Origin: Metaphire vulgaris
Taxonomy: Eukaryota > Annelida > Clitellata > Crassiclitellata > Megascolecidae
NCBI GenBank assembly: GCA_018105865.1
Contig: CM030851.1
Coordinates: forward strand, 3,509,968 to 3,573,967
Direction: 5' to 3'
DNA length: 64,000 nucleotides
Position numbers and translations under genes: made by a program. Below, one piece after another: positions 11,512 through 22,446 of this stretch; the stretch's first letter is position 1; each line of letters begins with the position of its first letter. Below the pieces are notes generated by a model. It did not search any database. It saw only the letters and a program-made list of their open reading frames with translations, and was not told where the DNA came from.

Positions 11512-12754
11512 CAGAGTTGTCCATGGGTTGGGTTAACCCATGGGTTGGGTTGGGTTTGGGTCGAGATTTTTAAAAAATTGATTGGTTGGGTTAGGTTAGG
11601 TTTCGTGAATCTGCACCAGTTATTCTGTTAACCACGTTAAATATAGGCTTTCTGTTTTCTGCGTTGACAAAGTATTAGATTCTTTTCTTATGTCATTAAA
11701 AATGGCCCCATATACGTTAGCCTACATTCCATCGTAGGCAGTGCATTCAGAAGTCTGTAGTAAACAGTGGACAATAGCTATTCAGATAGATCAAATCATG
11801 TGAACGGCTATTGTTGACTTGTTTTAACGCATTCCTTTTATTAACCGGACGCGGCCAGTTGACAATAGCAGGGCTGGATTAACCATTAAGCATACTAAGC
11901 ACGTGCTTAGGGCTCAACGAGAAAAGGGGCACAACAGTTTTACTTGTTATGTTTCTCAGTCAAATATTTTGCGATCTAGTGTAGTAAATTTATTAATCAG
12001 TCGCTTTGTTCTAGTCGAAATTCCATCAGAACAACTATGCAAAAGACAGGTTGGATGCCTTATCTCTACTATATAATTATAGAATTTCTTCATGATATTT
12101 GTCCAGGCTTTCTTCCTTTTAGAGCTGTGTGTGTCTGTGTGTGTATCTGTGTGTGTTCTCAATAACTGTAATTGTGGTCCATCCAGTCTTATAACAGTGA
12201 ACTATTCCTAATTCTTGTCTGTAAAAACTGATCAAGCGAATCGATGTCCAGCAGCGTAGCCAAGAGGAAGGGGGTTACCCCTGGCTACCGACGAAAAATT
12301 TTGTTAATGTGGTTCCATCTATTTTTAACTTTCTGACGCGGTTTTGGGAGTCAAACCCCCCATGGCTGCCGACGCAACGTGCTTCTTTGACCAGTCTATG
12401 TTACGGCACTATGGAAGTTGTTTCGAATATATACATACATACATACATACATTGAATTAAATGCATCACATCACGGCGACGCTGGTATTAATACAATCAT
12501 TGTTTCTCAATTATGAGAATGATGAATTTCCGGTTTGTTGCAATAACAACTCGAAATAAGCAAATAACTATTTATGTGCTTGAATGTATGTATGTTTTTA
12601 AAATTGCGATTGTACTTTCACGTTTTTGTATGGATGGGTTGGGTTGGGTTTGGGCGAGAAAACATTAATTTTGTTTGGGTTGGGTTGGGTTGGGTTGGAA
12701 ATTTGATAGGTTGGGTTGGGTTTGGGTTGATAAACCGACCCATGGACAACTCTG
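11512..12754. mobile_element. Large hAT-like non-autonomous element, CAGAGTTGTCCATGGG family, copy 1
   Basis: Ends CAGAGTTGTCCATGGGTTGG and, inverted, the same. Subterminal regions are arrays of GGGTT(G/T) on both sides. It aligns in opposite orientation with the better-preserved copy at 47167-48476, including a shared middle (GATCTAGTGTAGTAAATTTA region, GTGCTTAGGGCTC box). No transposase frame is seen. Flanks do not show a matching 8-bp duplication here. Confidence 0.75.
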
Positions 12755-13059
12755 GGCCTACATGTTGGAGTGGGGGCAACATATGATGAACAAATACTGA
12801 GCCCACTCTAAATCAATGGAGAAAATCTGGCCCCCGTGGATAGCCATTTCTAAACCGAAACTCCAAAAATATGAAATGTCAAAAATAGAAATTTCAGAAA
12901 GAGCATGCATTGAGACTGGAAAATGTGTTAACTGGTATATAAAAATGTTGAAATATTGGGGGGAACAAGTGTTGGGCCCCTGCTCGAATTATTGGGGCAT
13001 GGGCCTCCGGGCCCCCTATGGATTGACGCCTATGTCAAGAGGTAAAAACTCAGTTTTTG

Positions 13060-13935
13060 AAGGATTTAATGCAAGCTTATTACTAAACATCCAAGACTGA
13101 ACATTTTCAGACAAAAGGATAAATTTTCTAGTGACCCAAAAGAGGTTTTATTATCAAAGGCAATGAATAACTGTGTATCGTCAGCGTAGAAATGAAAGAA
13201 GCGATCCAAGGGCATTGTATAGGCCTATTAGGGGAAAAGGAGAGGGCGTAAAACAGATCCCTGGGGAACACCAAAATCTAATTTAACTGAGTTTGACTGA
13301 GCACCGTTACAATAAACAGATTGACTGCGATGTAGCCGATGTTGAAGGTAGGGTGTTCCTTTGAAGTTTTTGTATATTAGATTTGGCCATATACCATTGT
13401 AAAGGGAATTGCAATAATCAAGCCTCCTGTTGACAAGCACTGGCGGCTTCACCGGGGGGGGGCAGGGCGGGCCCGTGCCCCTATATTGAGTTCCTGCCCC
13501 CCAGTAACCCCCCAGTTGGGACCTATACTTAATGCTGCATGCATTAAACAACAAATGGTTGGCCCCATGATTATAAGTTGCCACCCCAAAGGCCCCCCAC
13601 TTGCCAAATCCTAGAGCCGCCACTGCTGACAAGGACATTGGCAGGTTTCGGCACAAGATCACGAATTCGTCGAATATCTCTGATCTGCAAATGAGCAGCT
13701 CTGCTGACCTTACTGTATTTGTATGATCATTAAAATACAGAGTTTTGTCAAATTTTACACCTAAGTTGCGGACAGACTGACTTTGGTTAACTGAAATGTT
13801 GTAAAATTTAAAGGAATGTATGTCTTCAAAATTTACTTAAATTAAAAGACGTACCAAGAAGTAATAACTCAGTTTTTGAAGTGTTTAATGCTAGCTATTA
13901 CTAAACATCCAAGACTGAACATTTTTCAGGCAAAC
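13060..13935 (-). mobile_element. CR1/L2-like LINE fragments in permuted order
   Basis: On the - strand, 13060-13420 encodes RT motifs GVPQGSVL and YADDTQLFIAF. 13626-13935 encodes a later part of the same protein type (SVRNLGVKFD, RRLDYCNSLY), although it lies upstream. Both pieces contain the same segment (CATCCAAGACTGAACATTTT). This is consistent with a head-to-tail duplication or two abutting fragments. Frameshifts are frequent. Confidence 0.7.
13438..13625. mobile_element. hAT-like MITE, CAGTGGCGGCTCC family, inside a LINE
   Basis: CACTGGCGGCTTC...AGCCGCCACTG bound 188 bp. Flanks TTGACAAG (13430-13437) and CTGACAAG (13626-13633) form an 8-bp duplication with one mismatch, and the LINE continues on both sides. 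The interior matches the units at 6842-7358 in reverse. Confidence 0.85.
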
Positions 13936-13937
13936 GG

Positions 13938-14036
13938 ATAAATTTCCTAACGGTAATAACCGGTAAAATAACGGTAAAATAACGGTAATAATTATTACCG
14001 GTTATAACCGGTAATAATGGTAATAACCGGTCCTAT
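13938..14036. repeat. Irregular palindromic TAATAACCGGTAA repeat
   Basis: Many copies of ACGGTAATA, ACCGGTAATA and their complements, giving overlapping inverted repeats. It may be a transposon remnant; no ends are clear. Confidence 0.6.
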
Positions 14037-14126
14037 AGCTAAAATTGTTATTTTTCTTAACTCGGTGGGGGCCGGATGAAACTGTTCCGCGGGTCCTGAC
14101 CTATGCTATGTAAGAGTGATATAGGC

Positions 14127-14240
14127 CAGAGTTGTCCATGGGTCGGTTTTCTCAACCCAACCCAACCCACCAACTTTTCAACCCAACCCAAACAAAATGC
14201 ATATTTGCTGACCCAATCCCAACCCATCTGTTGAGAGAGA
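14127..14240. mobile_element. Truncated hAT-like element, CAGAGTTGTCCATGGG family, copy 2
   Basis: The left terminus and first ~100 bp (CAACCCAACCC arrays) match 47167 onward, then similarity stops near 14240. Confidence 0.7.
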
Positions 14241-14713
14241 GACTAAGGCAGCAAACTCTTAGTGCCTAGAATTCACAAAGATCTTGCTAAAATGTGATAA
14301 TATGCAGATGCGATAGCTATCTGCGCAATTTCAGATTAACGGAAACATATAAGAATAGGAATTTGGGAAAGCAGCTGCTAACAACCACCGTCAATGCTAT
14401 GAATAACCACATAACCACATAACCACATGCAGGCCTTCGGCTATCTGACTGCAGGTATCAGAGTCTGGCAGCTGCATTGCCGGTAATCCCTCTGCGGATA
14501 GAGCTGCTGCATCGCAACTCTTATCATAGCAACCGGAACCTTAGCTAGCCTAGACGAGCTAACTAGCTAGCCTGAGCCTTGGGGCGGCGGTGAAATACTA
14601 GCCTGAAATGTAATTGCAATTTCGTAAGCTACAGGCTACGACCTGTAACCTAATTATTATTCCATATTAAATTACAGTGTTATGTATATATATATATATA
14701 TATTATATATATA

Positions 14714-15105
14714 TATTATGGAGCAGAAACATGGAGCATGAAAGAAACAGACGAAAGGAGGCTACTGGTGGCCGAAATGGCGTGCTTACGGAGAATCCTG
14801 GGAGTAACTCGGCTACAAAAAATAAGAAACGAAGACATCAGATAACGTCTCAACATGAAGGATACAATAATCGACAAAATTAGAAGAAAAAGACTAAATT
14901 GGTATGGACATGTCAACAGAATGGATGAAAGGAGACTACCATACAAGGCACTCTACACTCAAATAGAAGGAAACAAAGGAAGAGGAAGACCCAGGAAAAA
15001 GTGGATGGACAACATATAGGAGAAGACATGAACAAGAAAGGAATTACAATAGAGGGCCTCTCGGACGAGGCCGGAGCCAGAACAGACAGAGAGACGTCAG
15101 ACGAG
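14714..15105 (+). mobile_element. 5'-truncated RTE-like LINE, C-terminal end of pol
   Basis: The + strand reads YGAETW, EMACLRRILGV, NWYGHVNRM and GRGRPRKKWMD in order with a few stops. This is the C-terminal region after the RT domain in RTE-like/CFDP2-like LINEs. The 5' truncation point abuts a (TA)n run at 14680-14716. Confidence 0.75.
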
Positions 15106-15329
15106 GAAAATTGGGACCCTGTGTTGAGGAGCGGCCATCCTCAGTATGCGGCCTGCCCGGCAGCCGCGGACACCTCGTTTGATGGTTGTGAAACGGAAAG
15201 GCAAACAGACGCCGCCGATCAGGCGGAGTCGGCGGCAGAAGGCGATCGGGAAACCGAGCGGGTGTTGGGGGCCGCCCGACCGCCGGTCGGGCGACCAGAC
15301 CGCGAACCGGGGTCGCCACACTTTGATCA
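15106..15329. other. GC-rich island between LINE fragments
   Basis: Markedly more GC- and CpG-rich than its surroundings (for example GCCGCCCGACCGCCGGTCGG). It could be the 3' UTR of the LINE at 14714 or an unrelated insertion. No domain was recognised. Confidence 0.3.
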
Positions 15330-15530
15330 TACAGACCACATACTGCTTTAACTTTAGGATGATTTTGTTTGTCTAAACCCATTGACACTTTGATTTTCAG
15401 AGCTATATGCGATAGAAAATGTAATTTAGTATCAAAAAAGAACCGAAAGTTCCGGACATAGGATAATGGTAGAATTGAATCACCAAGTAGTGAGATGGAT
15501 TCAGTCAGAAATGCGTGACCACCTTGATGA
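15330..15530 (-). mobile_element. Short CR1/L2-like LINE RT C-terminal fragment
   Basis: The - strand reads YVRNFRFFFDTKLHFLSHI, the 'VRNLGV..D..L.F..HI' block found after YADD in CR1/L2 reverse transcriptases. The rest is not preserved. Confidence 0.5.
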
Positions 15531-15548
15531 CGGCGAAGAGGCAGAAGA

Positions 15549-15615
15549 AGAAGATTATGATGATGGTGATGATGATGATGATGATGATGACGACGATGAT
15601 GATGATGGTGATGAC
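15549..15615. repeat. (GAT)n microsatellite
   Basis: Trinucleotide GAT/GAC run. Its Asp-rich and His-rich translations are by-products. Confidence 0.9.
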
Positions 15616-15786
15616 GAAGACAAATTCTACGATAGAAATATTTGCAATTTGCGTTGTTCGTCATCATAAAAACCAAATGCCTTCAGAAAATCCGACATTA
15701 AAATAAGTAAGACGTGAAGAATGTGTGAAATTGAGGAATTGTTTTATTTCAAAATATTGGATGATTTTTTTGTAGAAGAAATCATA

Positions 15787-15847
15787 ATGATACAAAGAGC
15801 TCTTCTGGAAAAAGAGATTGGAATATTAGTGATGCTAATATTTAACA
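15787..15847 (+). CDS. Weak candidate signal-peptide exon of Ig gene 1
   Basis: An ATG opens MIQRALLEKEIGILVMLIFN, followed by a strong donor (ACA|GTAAGT) that leaves one base, i.e. phase 1. This is compatible with the phase-1 acceptor of the Ig exon at 17862. The hydrophobic core is short and preceded by acidic residues, so it is a poor signal peptide. I list it only because position, strand and phase fit; the true first exon may lie elsewhere. Confidence 0.2.
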
Positions 15848-15988
15848 GTAAGTTTATCTCCTATCCTTTCTCAAGACGAATGTCTTAATTGTGAACGAAA
15901 TTATAATTATTTTTAAAACGACATCACCTTATAAACAATGAAAGCTGCTCAATTTACTTTAAGGGGGTTACATTTAGCTGTACGTATA

Positions 15989-17172
15989 CACTGTGTTCAG
16001 AAATAACTGCCCCCTAAGCTTTTTGCACTAACAGGCGTAAACCTGCATGGAATTACGTGCAATTTTATATACTAAAACAGGCAGCGATTACTGACAAAAC
16101 TGAGCAGCTTTGTTTGAATTTGATGCAAGATGTCTAAGAAATTAAGTTCTAAATGACGTCACCCAAATATTCCAGTTGCCTTTTCGTTTACGTCAATTCG
16201 GGCAATAAAGGCGTTCAGATGAGTTATATTCAAAGTGTCCTCCTTTCGCTTGGGTGCATTTACGCAGCCGATACTGCTACTGATTTACAGTCAGTGTTTT
16301 ATCCAGACTCTAGGCCTTTCGGGAGAATTGAGGCCTTCGGGGGGAAATCGACTTGGTTGGAGGGGAAAAGACACAGTTCCATGCAAAATTTATGTAAGTG
16401 CTGGGATTTGGGGGGAGGGGGTGGATTTTGAGGTTGGGGTTGGAATCTCCCCTCCTAACAGGCCTTTATAAAATACTGTTTACAGCTCTGTCTATTATTC
16501 TTTGATCAAAATGGCACCACTCCTCAACGACACGCTTCTTCAGATGATCAGCGTTCTGAGTCTGGCATCCGCAGTTGACCCGCTCCTGCAAAATCCCCCA
16601 AATTTTGTGATCCACAGGATTGAGATCTTGACTATTCGGTGGCCAATGCGTTGGACCAATGAAGTCTTATGTTTCAGCTGCCAGCAGTGCAACCGTATCA
16701 CGAGCACGGTGGGTTGGTGCGTTGTCCTGCTGGATGGTGAGGAATTGTCCGGACCCAGAACGAATGGCCCGCAGGAGATGCTCTTTGAGCAGCGTGTTTC
16801 GGAAGTACTCACCGTTGATCTTTATACCAGTGTCTATGAAAATGAAATTTGTGCACCCAATTGCCGGAACACTGACAGATACCAAGAGGGATTTGGAAAA
16901 CGTCGAACGTGTACGCAGAAGACGTGGGCATCAGTAACGACGTCATTTCCCGCCCCACATAAAAAAGTAGTACCGGGGTAATGGAAAATGAAAGTTTTGA
17001 CCGCTTTGGAAAAAAAGTAAATTTCTAAAACGGCTTTGTTGATTCAAGTGAAATGTAGCATCCTTAACAGTAACAGATGTGAGTACATGCGGATAAAATT
17101 TTATATAAATCCATTCAGGTTTACGCATGTTATTATAAAAAGTTTAGGGGCCAGTTATTTCTGGACACAGTG
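15989..17172 (-). mobile_element. Second Tc1/mariner element, N-terminally deleted
   Basis: Ends CACTGTGTTCAGAAATAACT and, inverted, CACTGTGTCCAGAAATAACT, with inverted similarity continuing some 60 bp. TA abuts both ends. The transposase is on the - strand and lacks its 5' portion; only about 290 bp separate the right end from the first conserved residues. It lies between the candidate first exon and the Ig exon of gene 1. Confidence 0.85.
16525..16885 (-). pseudogene. Mariner transposase catalytic fragment
   Basis: The frame carries KINGEYFRNTLL, IQQDNAPTHRARDTV (second Asp) and, after an in-frame stop, THWPPNSQDLNPVD (third Asp). There are 37 positions between the two acidic residues, counting the stop codon, so this is again DD37D-type. 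The stop and missing N-terminus make it inactive. Its termini differ from the element at 3175, so it is a different family. Confidence 0.8.
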
Positions 17173-17861
17173 TATATCTCTATACGTGATTATCTCAAGG
17201 GACTGAGTGCACAGCTAGAACGTTCGGAAAAGTCTAATGTACCGAATAAATTATTGTTATTATTTTCATTGTATCTAAAATAGCGGCTCACAAATCCTCT
17301 GCAGCTCTCACTGAGTCGGTAAGCCCGAGGCCCCTAGTTACAACTTATGTAAGGTCATTTGTAAGGGTACTTTTTGGAATCATAAATCATATTAAATTAA
17401 TCAGCACAGAGTATATAAAATGAGCGATAGAATGATTAGAATCAGAGAAACATAAATATAATAATAGGGGGTGTCATCTTATGGGCAGTTGTCAAGTGCA
17501 ATCGTAGAGTTGAATTTGTAGTGCCGGAGGCAGCCGAACTGATTTTAGTTTTAAATATATAATAAAGTTTTATATATGTGACACCTCGTTGTGCCTAGGT
17601 AGAGGTTATCTGACTGTAAGCAGGGAGGGTTTACATCATTATTTAGTTAACGCAACGACATCAGTATCCTATGTGAGAGCACATATAACTTTTCCTCGCA
17701 TTCGATAACCCAGTTCCTCTAAGTAATTTTGAATCCATTTGTAGTTTCAACTGTTGCTGCCCTTTCGTCATCTAATGCTTCTGTCTGTTATGTTTATCCA
17801 ACTTGCAACTATACCGACTTAGGCGTTGTAGCAGGTAAACGTGAGGCTTTCTTGTTTTCAG

Positions 17862-18182
17862 ATGTGCATTGTGTACTAATTACAAAACCCAGTGATGCAG
17901 CTGCAAAAATAGGCGACTTCGTGGTTATGAGATGTTCGTCCACATACATCAACGATACTTGCGGGAAGATAGCCTGGAAACACTTCATACCAAATTCCGA
18001 CTCAGGAGACTTTATATACAGCAACGACCAATTGAATCCAGCGGTTACTTCTTACATTTCTCTCTTTAACTCCAGTGCAGGAAATTGCCATTTAAGAATT
18101 AATGCAACGCTATCAGCTGCCGGACGCTATCAATGTCTTGATGGAACACCGGGCAATGCCATTGCTGCATTGATTGTTTTAG
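17862..18182 (+). CDS. Ig V-type domain exon (gene 1), phase 1-1
   Basis: The acceptor TTGTTTTCAG precedes 17862 and the donor TTAG|GTGAAA follows 18182. The 321-bp exon keeps frame and is phase 1 at both sides. The translation begins VHCVLITKPSDAAAKIG, then MRCSS (B-strand Cys), IAWKHF (core Trp), LRINATL and AGRYQC (F-strand Tyr-x-Cys), and ends AALIVLG (G strand). NDT, NSS and NAT are N-glycosylation sequons, implying an extracellular domain. The frame is also open upstream to a possible acceptor at 17744 (with Cys pairs and NAS/NYT sequons), so a longer exon is possible. I prefer 17862 because the paralogous exon at 60070 starts at the same point in the domain (Cys at residue 3-4) and is one codon longer. 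The gene family cannot be named. Confidence 0.75.
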
Positions 18183-18989
18183 GTGAAATTCCTTTTATTT
18201 TATTAACATTTTCACTAAAATTATTGAATGTCCTAGTTCCTTAAATGCCGGATAATTTGTCCAGGTCACAAGTTGACAATGTCCAGTGCTTGTATGGTGG
18301 AGGAAGGAAATTTATAGTCACTGCTTACTGACCTATTCGCAGAGGCGATTCTATGCCTAGGCCGGGTAGGCCATGGCCTACCCAAAACGTTGTCCCACCT
18401 ACCCAAAAAATTACATGGCCTACACTGTGACTGGCCTACCCGACAAAAATACATGGCCTACCTACAGTATAGCTGGCCTCCCCCCAAAATGCGTTGTGTG
18501 GCTGGGTAATTAGTGCGTATGGCCTATGCTACGAGGCTGTCGAGTGTAGTGTAAGGCCAATTTGAATCCCCAGCCACTCATCAGATACCTTCTTTTCCAT
18601 TCGATTTCCAGATGACAAGAAGCTTTATCTAATTTATCAACCACCACCGACTGATCAATGGTCGTTCAACGGTCTCCGCACACATTTTCTTCCCACCCTC
18701 CTCAGTGTCTAATTTGTTAGATGTACTGTCACTGGTAGTACTTACCCTCCCTCTCCTCATCCCCCGTATCCCTACAGAATTACCAGACTTCCAGGTGAGT
18801 GTTGCAGAGTTTAGGGGCTACTTTTAGGCGTTTCGCCATGGGAGTAGTTCCTCTTGCTGTCCATAATTATGTTCCCTCTAATGAATGGCCTTATCTGACG
18901 GTTGATGACATGGATGACTGGGAAGTTGGCAACCCCCCTCTGCCACTGATCTGATTCTCAAATACCATCCTGGCAATTTCACATCATCG

Positions 18990-19042
18990 TCATCTTCTCC
19001 TTGTTCCTTCATGAACTGAAGTTGGGGCGACAGCATGATGAA
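18990..19042 (-). mobile_element. 3' scrap of an RTE-like LINE
   Basis: CATCTTCTCCTTGTTCCTTC ATGAACTGAAG matches the 3' end of the RTE-like fragment at 46500-46958 nearly exactly over about 50 bp. Confidence 0.6.
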
Positions 19043-19373
19043 TCATAATTATTTTATTTATATTTTGACAGTTTTATTTCATTGAATTTTAATTAGCATT
19101 GCCAGAATTAGGCCTAAGTCTGTCGTTATGCAGTTAAACATTTTCACTTTTATGTCTCTTTGTTCCCTGCAAATCTATTTAAGTTCTAATAGATAATTAA
19201 TTTCAGTGAATGCATACATTGTATGCTGACATGTTATTGCTAATTGTAACTTATACAGTGCTGCTATATAGTTGATTACTATGGATAAGGAAACGTTTTC
19301 AACACAGTGTGATATGATTTTATAAATGTTATGTGGAACTTATGTCTATTTTAATAAATACTTATTTTTATTC

Positions 19374-19640
19374 AGTGTTTATTCTAGGCCTTCTCTGGGG
19401 GGAATCCCCCAAGTTTAAAAATCCCCAAATCTAAATGTTGCATTGGGGATGGAAATTACCCACAAAAAAGTTTGACGAGAGGATTTTTGTTTTTTGGCGA
19501 GGGAAAAAATATAAGGATGGCCTTTTTAGTTTATCATAGCTTTTGGGAAGGGATAAGAAACATAAGTAAGGAAGGCTGTGACGACCTTTTTTGCTTGTCA
19601 CCACATCGGGGAAGGAAAAAGAGCAAATATGACTTTTCGA
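19374..19640. mobile_element. Possible solo left end of the CAGTGTTTAAGC MITE family
   Basis: CAGTGTTTATTCTAGGCC at 19374 followed by G/C tracts resembles the left end at 20379. ACGACCTTTTTTGCTTGTCA at about 19581 is a module also found inside other MITEs. No right end was found. Confidence 0.35.
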
Positions 19641-19738
19641 GTGTTAATAATATTTTTGATTGCAACTCGCTAACAGGTTTTTTTTTCTTGCTCATGCAAT
19701 GTTTTTCCCACTTGCTATGCTCATTTCATGCTATTCTC

Positions 19739-19739
<1 letters not shown>

Positions 19740-19813
<74 letters not shown>
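19740..19813. repeat. (TA)n microsatellite
   Basis: A pure alternating TA run of about 74 bp. Confidence 0.98.
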
Positions 19814-19818
<5 letters not shown>

Positions 19819-20378
19819 CACCACGTGCGTCCCTTTGTTTACATCCGTTTCCGCCTACGCTCGAACGCAGAAGAACAGCATATTATAGAATTTGTTTCGA
19901 TTCTGGCTTGCTTCATCAAGATACCGACATATTGTGCAATTGAGCATTTCATTTGCAACGTTACAATATCCGAATATGAAGGAGCAAATACCCCCCTTCT
20001 ATGTGTGGAAGTCACTAGAATGCGGTTTGACAATTATTGAACCATCCATTTATATTTACTGTACAATAACTCACATTTCGTATATTTTTATCTTTTTGAA
20101 TTTCTCTATTAGTTATTATAAACGTTATATTAGCGACATCTGCAATCTGATTAGAGTTTAAATTCTTTTTCGATTGTAGGGCTAGATTGCAAATAGGAGA
20201 AACTATGAAATTCTAAATACAGACAACCTGCCAGTTGACAGTTAATTGCAACTATTGTTATTGCTATTGCTACATGGTTGATAACGCACATTTTGGTCAT
20301 TCACAAAGTGAAGAGTCCTAAGTGCGAAGAAACTCAGGGTGAACAATTTTTTCAAGGTCGCTACGCAATGGCTAGGGT

Positions 20379-20559
20379 CAGTGTTTAAGCTAGGCCGTTT
20401 CCGGGGGAAAATTGCCCTTCCCCCGGAAATTTCAAATCCTCCAGAAATTTTGGCATACTACATGGACTAACAGCAGTCCCTAGCTGAATTCACCCCGGAA
20501 ATTTAAAATTCCCCCGCTTTGTCAGTCCCCGGGAGCCCAGGAGTCTAGATTAAACACTG
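20379..20559. mobile_element. hAT-like MITE, CAGTGTTTAAGCTAGG family
   Basis: Ends CAGTGTTTAAGCTAGGCC and, inverted, CAGTGTTTAATCTAGACTCC. Flanks GCTAGGGT (20371-20378) and GCTAGGTA (20560-20567) match at six of eight positions. A partial, inverted copy is at 35595-35745. Confidence 0.7.
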
Positions 20560-22446
20560 GCTAGGTAAGACTCGAACCCACTCTCTCTTGTTGCGGGTCA
20601 TTAGTAAATAACTTTAGTAGTCCAAATTAGTTCACAAGTCTGGCAAATAATAATAAATTTGAAAGTAGTTTATTCTGCAATATATCATTTGCTAATTTGA
20701 ATTTGTCCTACATTATGTCTGATTGTCTAACAATCCTCGTCTATTCATTAGTGCACTTAAATAATTTAACTTGTAAATCTATCGCTTGTTTCTGGCAATG
20801 CAGCACTCTGTTCGGTTTAATAATCATCTTTATTCGTGACAAGCACAACATAATAAAAGTAGTACACAACCAGTAGTACACAACAAAGGAAAGCACAATA
20901 CAGCTGAAGAAAACTAAATAATAAAAAAGTAATAAAATAAACCAATAATAAACAAATAAACTAAGCACAAACTTTACACAGTACAGCCTCTGCCCTCAGA
21001 CAAATCCTAGTAATGCACTGAGCAAAGATTAAGACCGTACAAGGGACAAAAGACCGGTCGACTAGACGGCACTGGGCAGCAACGGTGCAATACGGTGGTA
21101 AATGGCGGACTAACCTTAGCAAATGGTCTACGGCATATACCGACAAAGCAGCTTTGGCTGCACTGCGGTCCGCAGAGGATTTGGGACCCACCGACTAAAA
21201 TCCCAACTGAGCTATGATGATGAGACGACAAAACAAAGTACACGTTATAGGAGTTGGTTCTGGAACCTCCAGGGACCTCTTTGGCTACTGGAGAAGAGGC
21301 AGGGACGGCCACAGCTACCAAGGCCCAAACCCAGTGACTGGACGGTCTGAGCGTTGGAAAGCTGGACCGGCTCAACCTACGTGGAGAAACCCGAATATCA
21401 ACATGGAATGTTCCGACCATGTACCAAATCGGGAAGTTATGCAATATAGTAAAGGAGATGAACCGTGCCAAGATATCTATATTAGGCATCTCAGAAGCCA
21501 GATGGACGGATAATGGTCAGTTTACAACGAGCACTGGAGAACTGGTAGTATACTCAGGCGACGACAAACATCAAGCAGGTGTTGCAATGATCCTCAGCAT
21601 CCACATTAGGTCAAGTCTGATAGTCTATAGAGCAATTTCGAATCGAATGCTTCATGTCAGGATACGGGCCTCTCCTTTCAACATCTCACTGTATCAAGTG
21701 TATGCACCAACCTCGGCAGCATCAGACCAAGAACATGAAGAGTTTAACGACAGACTAAAAGAAGAAATTGATACCACACCTAGTCAAGATGTATTAATGA
21801 TAATAGGAGACTTTAAAGCAAAAGTTGGACAAAACAATCGAAACAAAGAAGTATGCGGCCCATATGGGGTGGGAAAGATGAACGAACAGGGCGAAAGATT
21901 ACTTGATTTCTGCATCGACAATGAACTTGTAATCACAAACACATTATTCAAGCACCATCACAGGAGATGTTATACTTGGAGCTCCCCAGATGGCAACACA
22001 AAGAACCAGATTGACTATATACTCATCAAGAATAGGTTCAAAAAGTGCATTATCAACTCCCGGGCATACCCAGGAATGGACTGCGGATCGGATCACAACC
22101 TGGTTGGAGCCGGTGTTCGTTTGAGAATTCGTAAGGAAAGAAGAAAATGCAGCAGAGAAGTCTATAACCTGGAAAAACTAGAGGATGAAGTAACAAAAAC
22201 ACAATTTCGGTTAGAAGTGGAAAATAGATTTACCATCCTACAGTCACTAGACGAAGAATGTCCACCAGAAGAGCTGTGGAAAACGATGAAAGAGGGTTTC
22301 AAGGAGGTAGCTCAACAAGTAATTGGAAAACAAAGGAAAAGAACAAACAAACCATGGATAACTGAGACTACTCTAAAGTTGATGGAGGTCAGGAGGGAAC
22401 TCAAAGCAAATAAATTTAAATCAGAAGAAGATCGCTTGGCATATGC

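Noticed and set aside
11512..12754. Target duplication for copy 1 of the CAGAGTTGTCCATGGG element
   Set aside because: Flanks ATTATAGC and GGCCTACA do not match, so none is claimed for this copy.
15044..15676. 210-residue frame as a gene
   Set aside because: It is a composite of a LINE fragment, a GC-rich segment and a His run from a microsatellite; no single domain spans it.
15466..15706. Acidic Asp-rich and His-rich frames
   Set aside because: Produced by the (GAT)n microsatellite.
17832..17861. A 27-base intron between GCAG|GTAAAC and TTTTCAG
   Set aside because: Too short to be spliced in animals; the reading frame is open through it, so either one longer exon or an acceptor at 17861 is more plausible.
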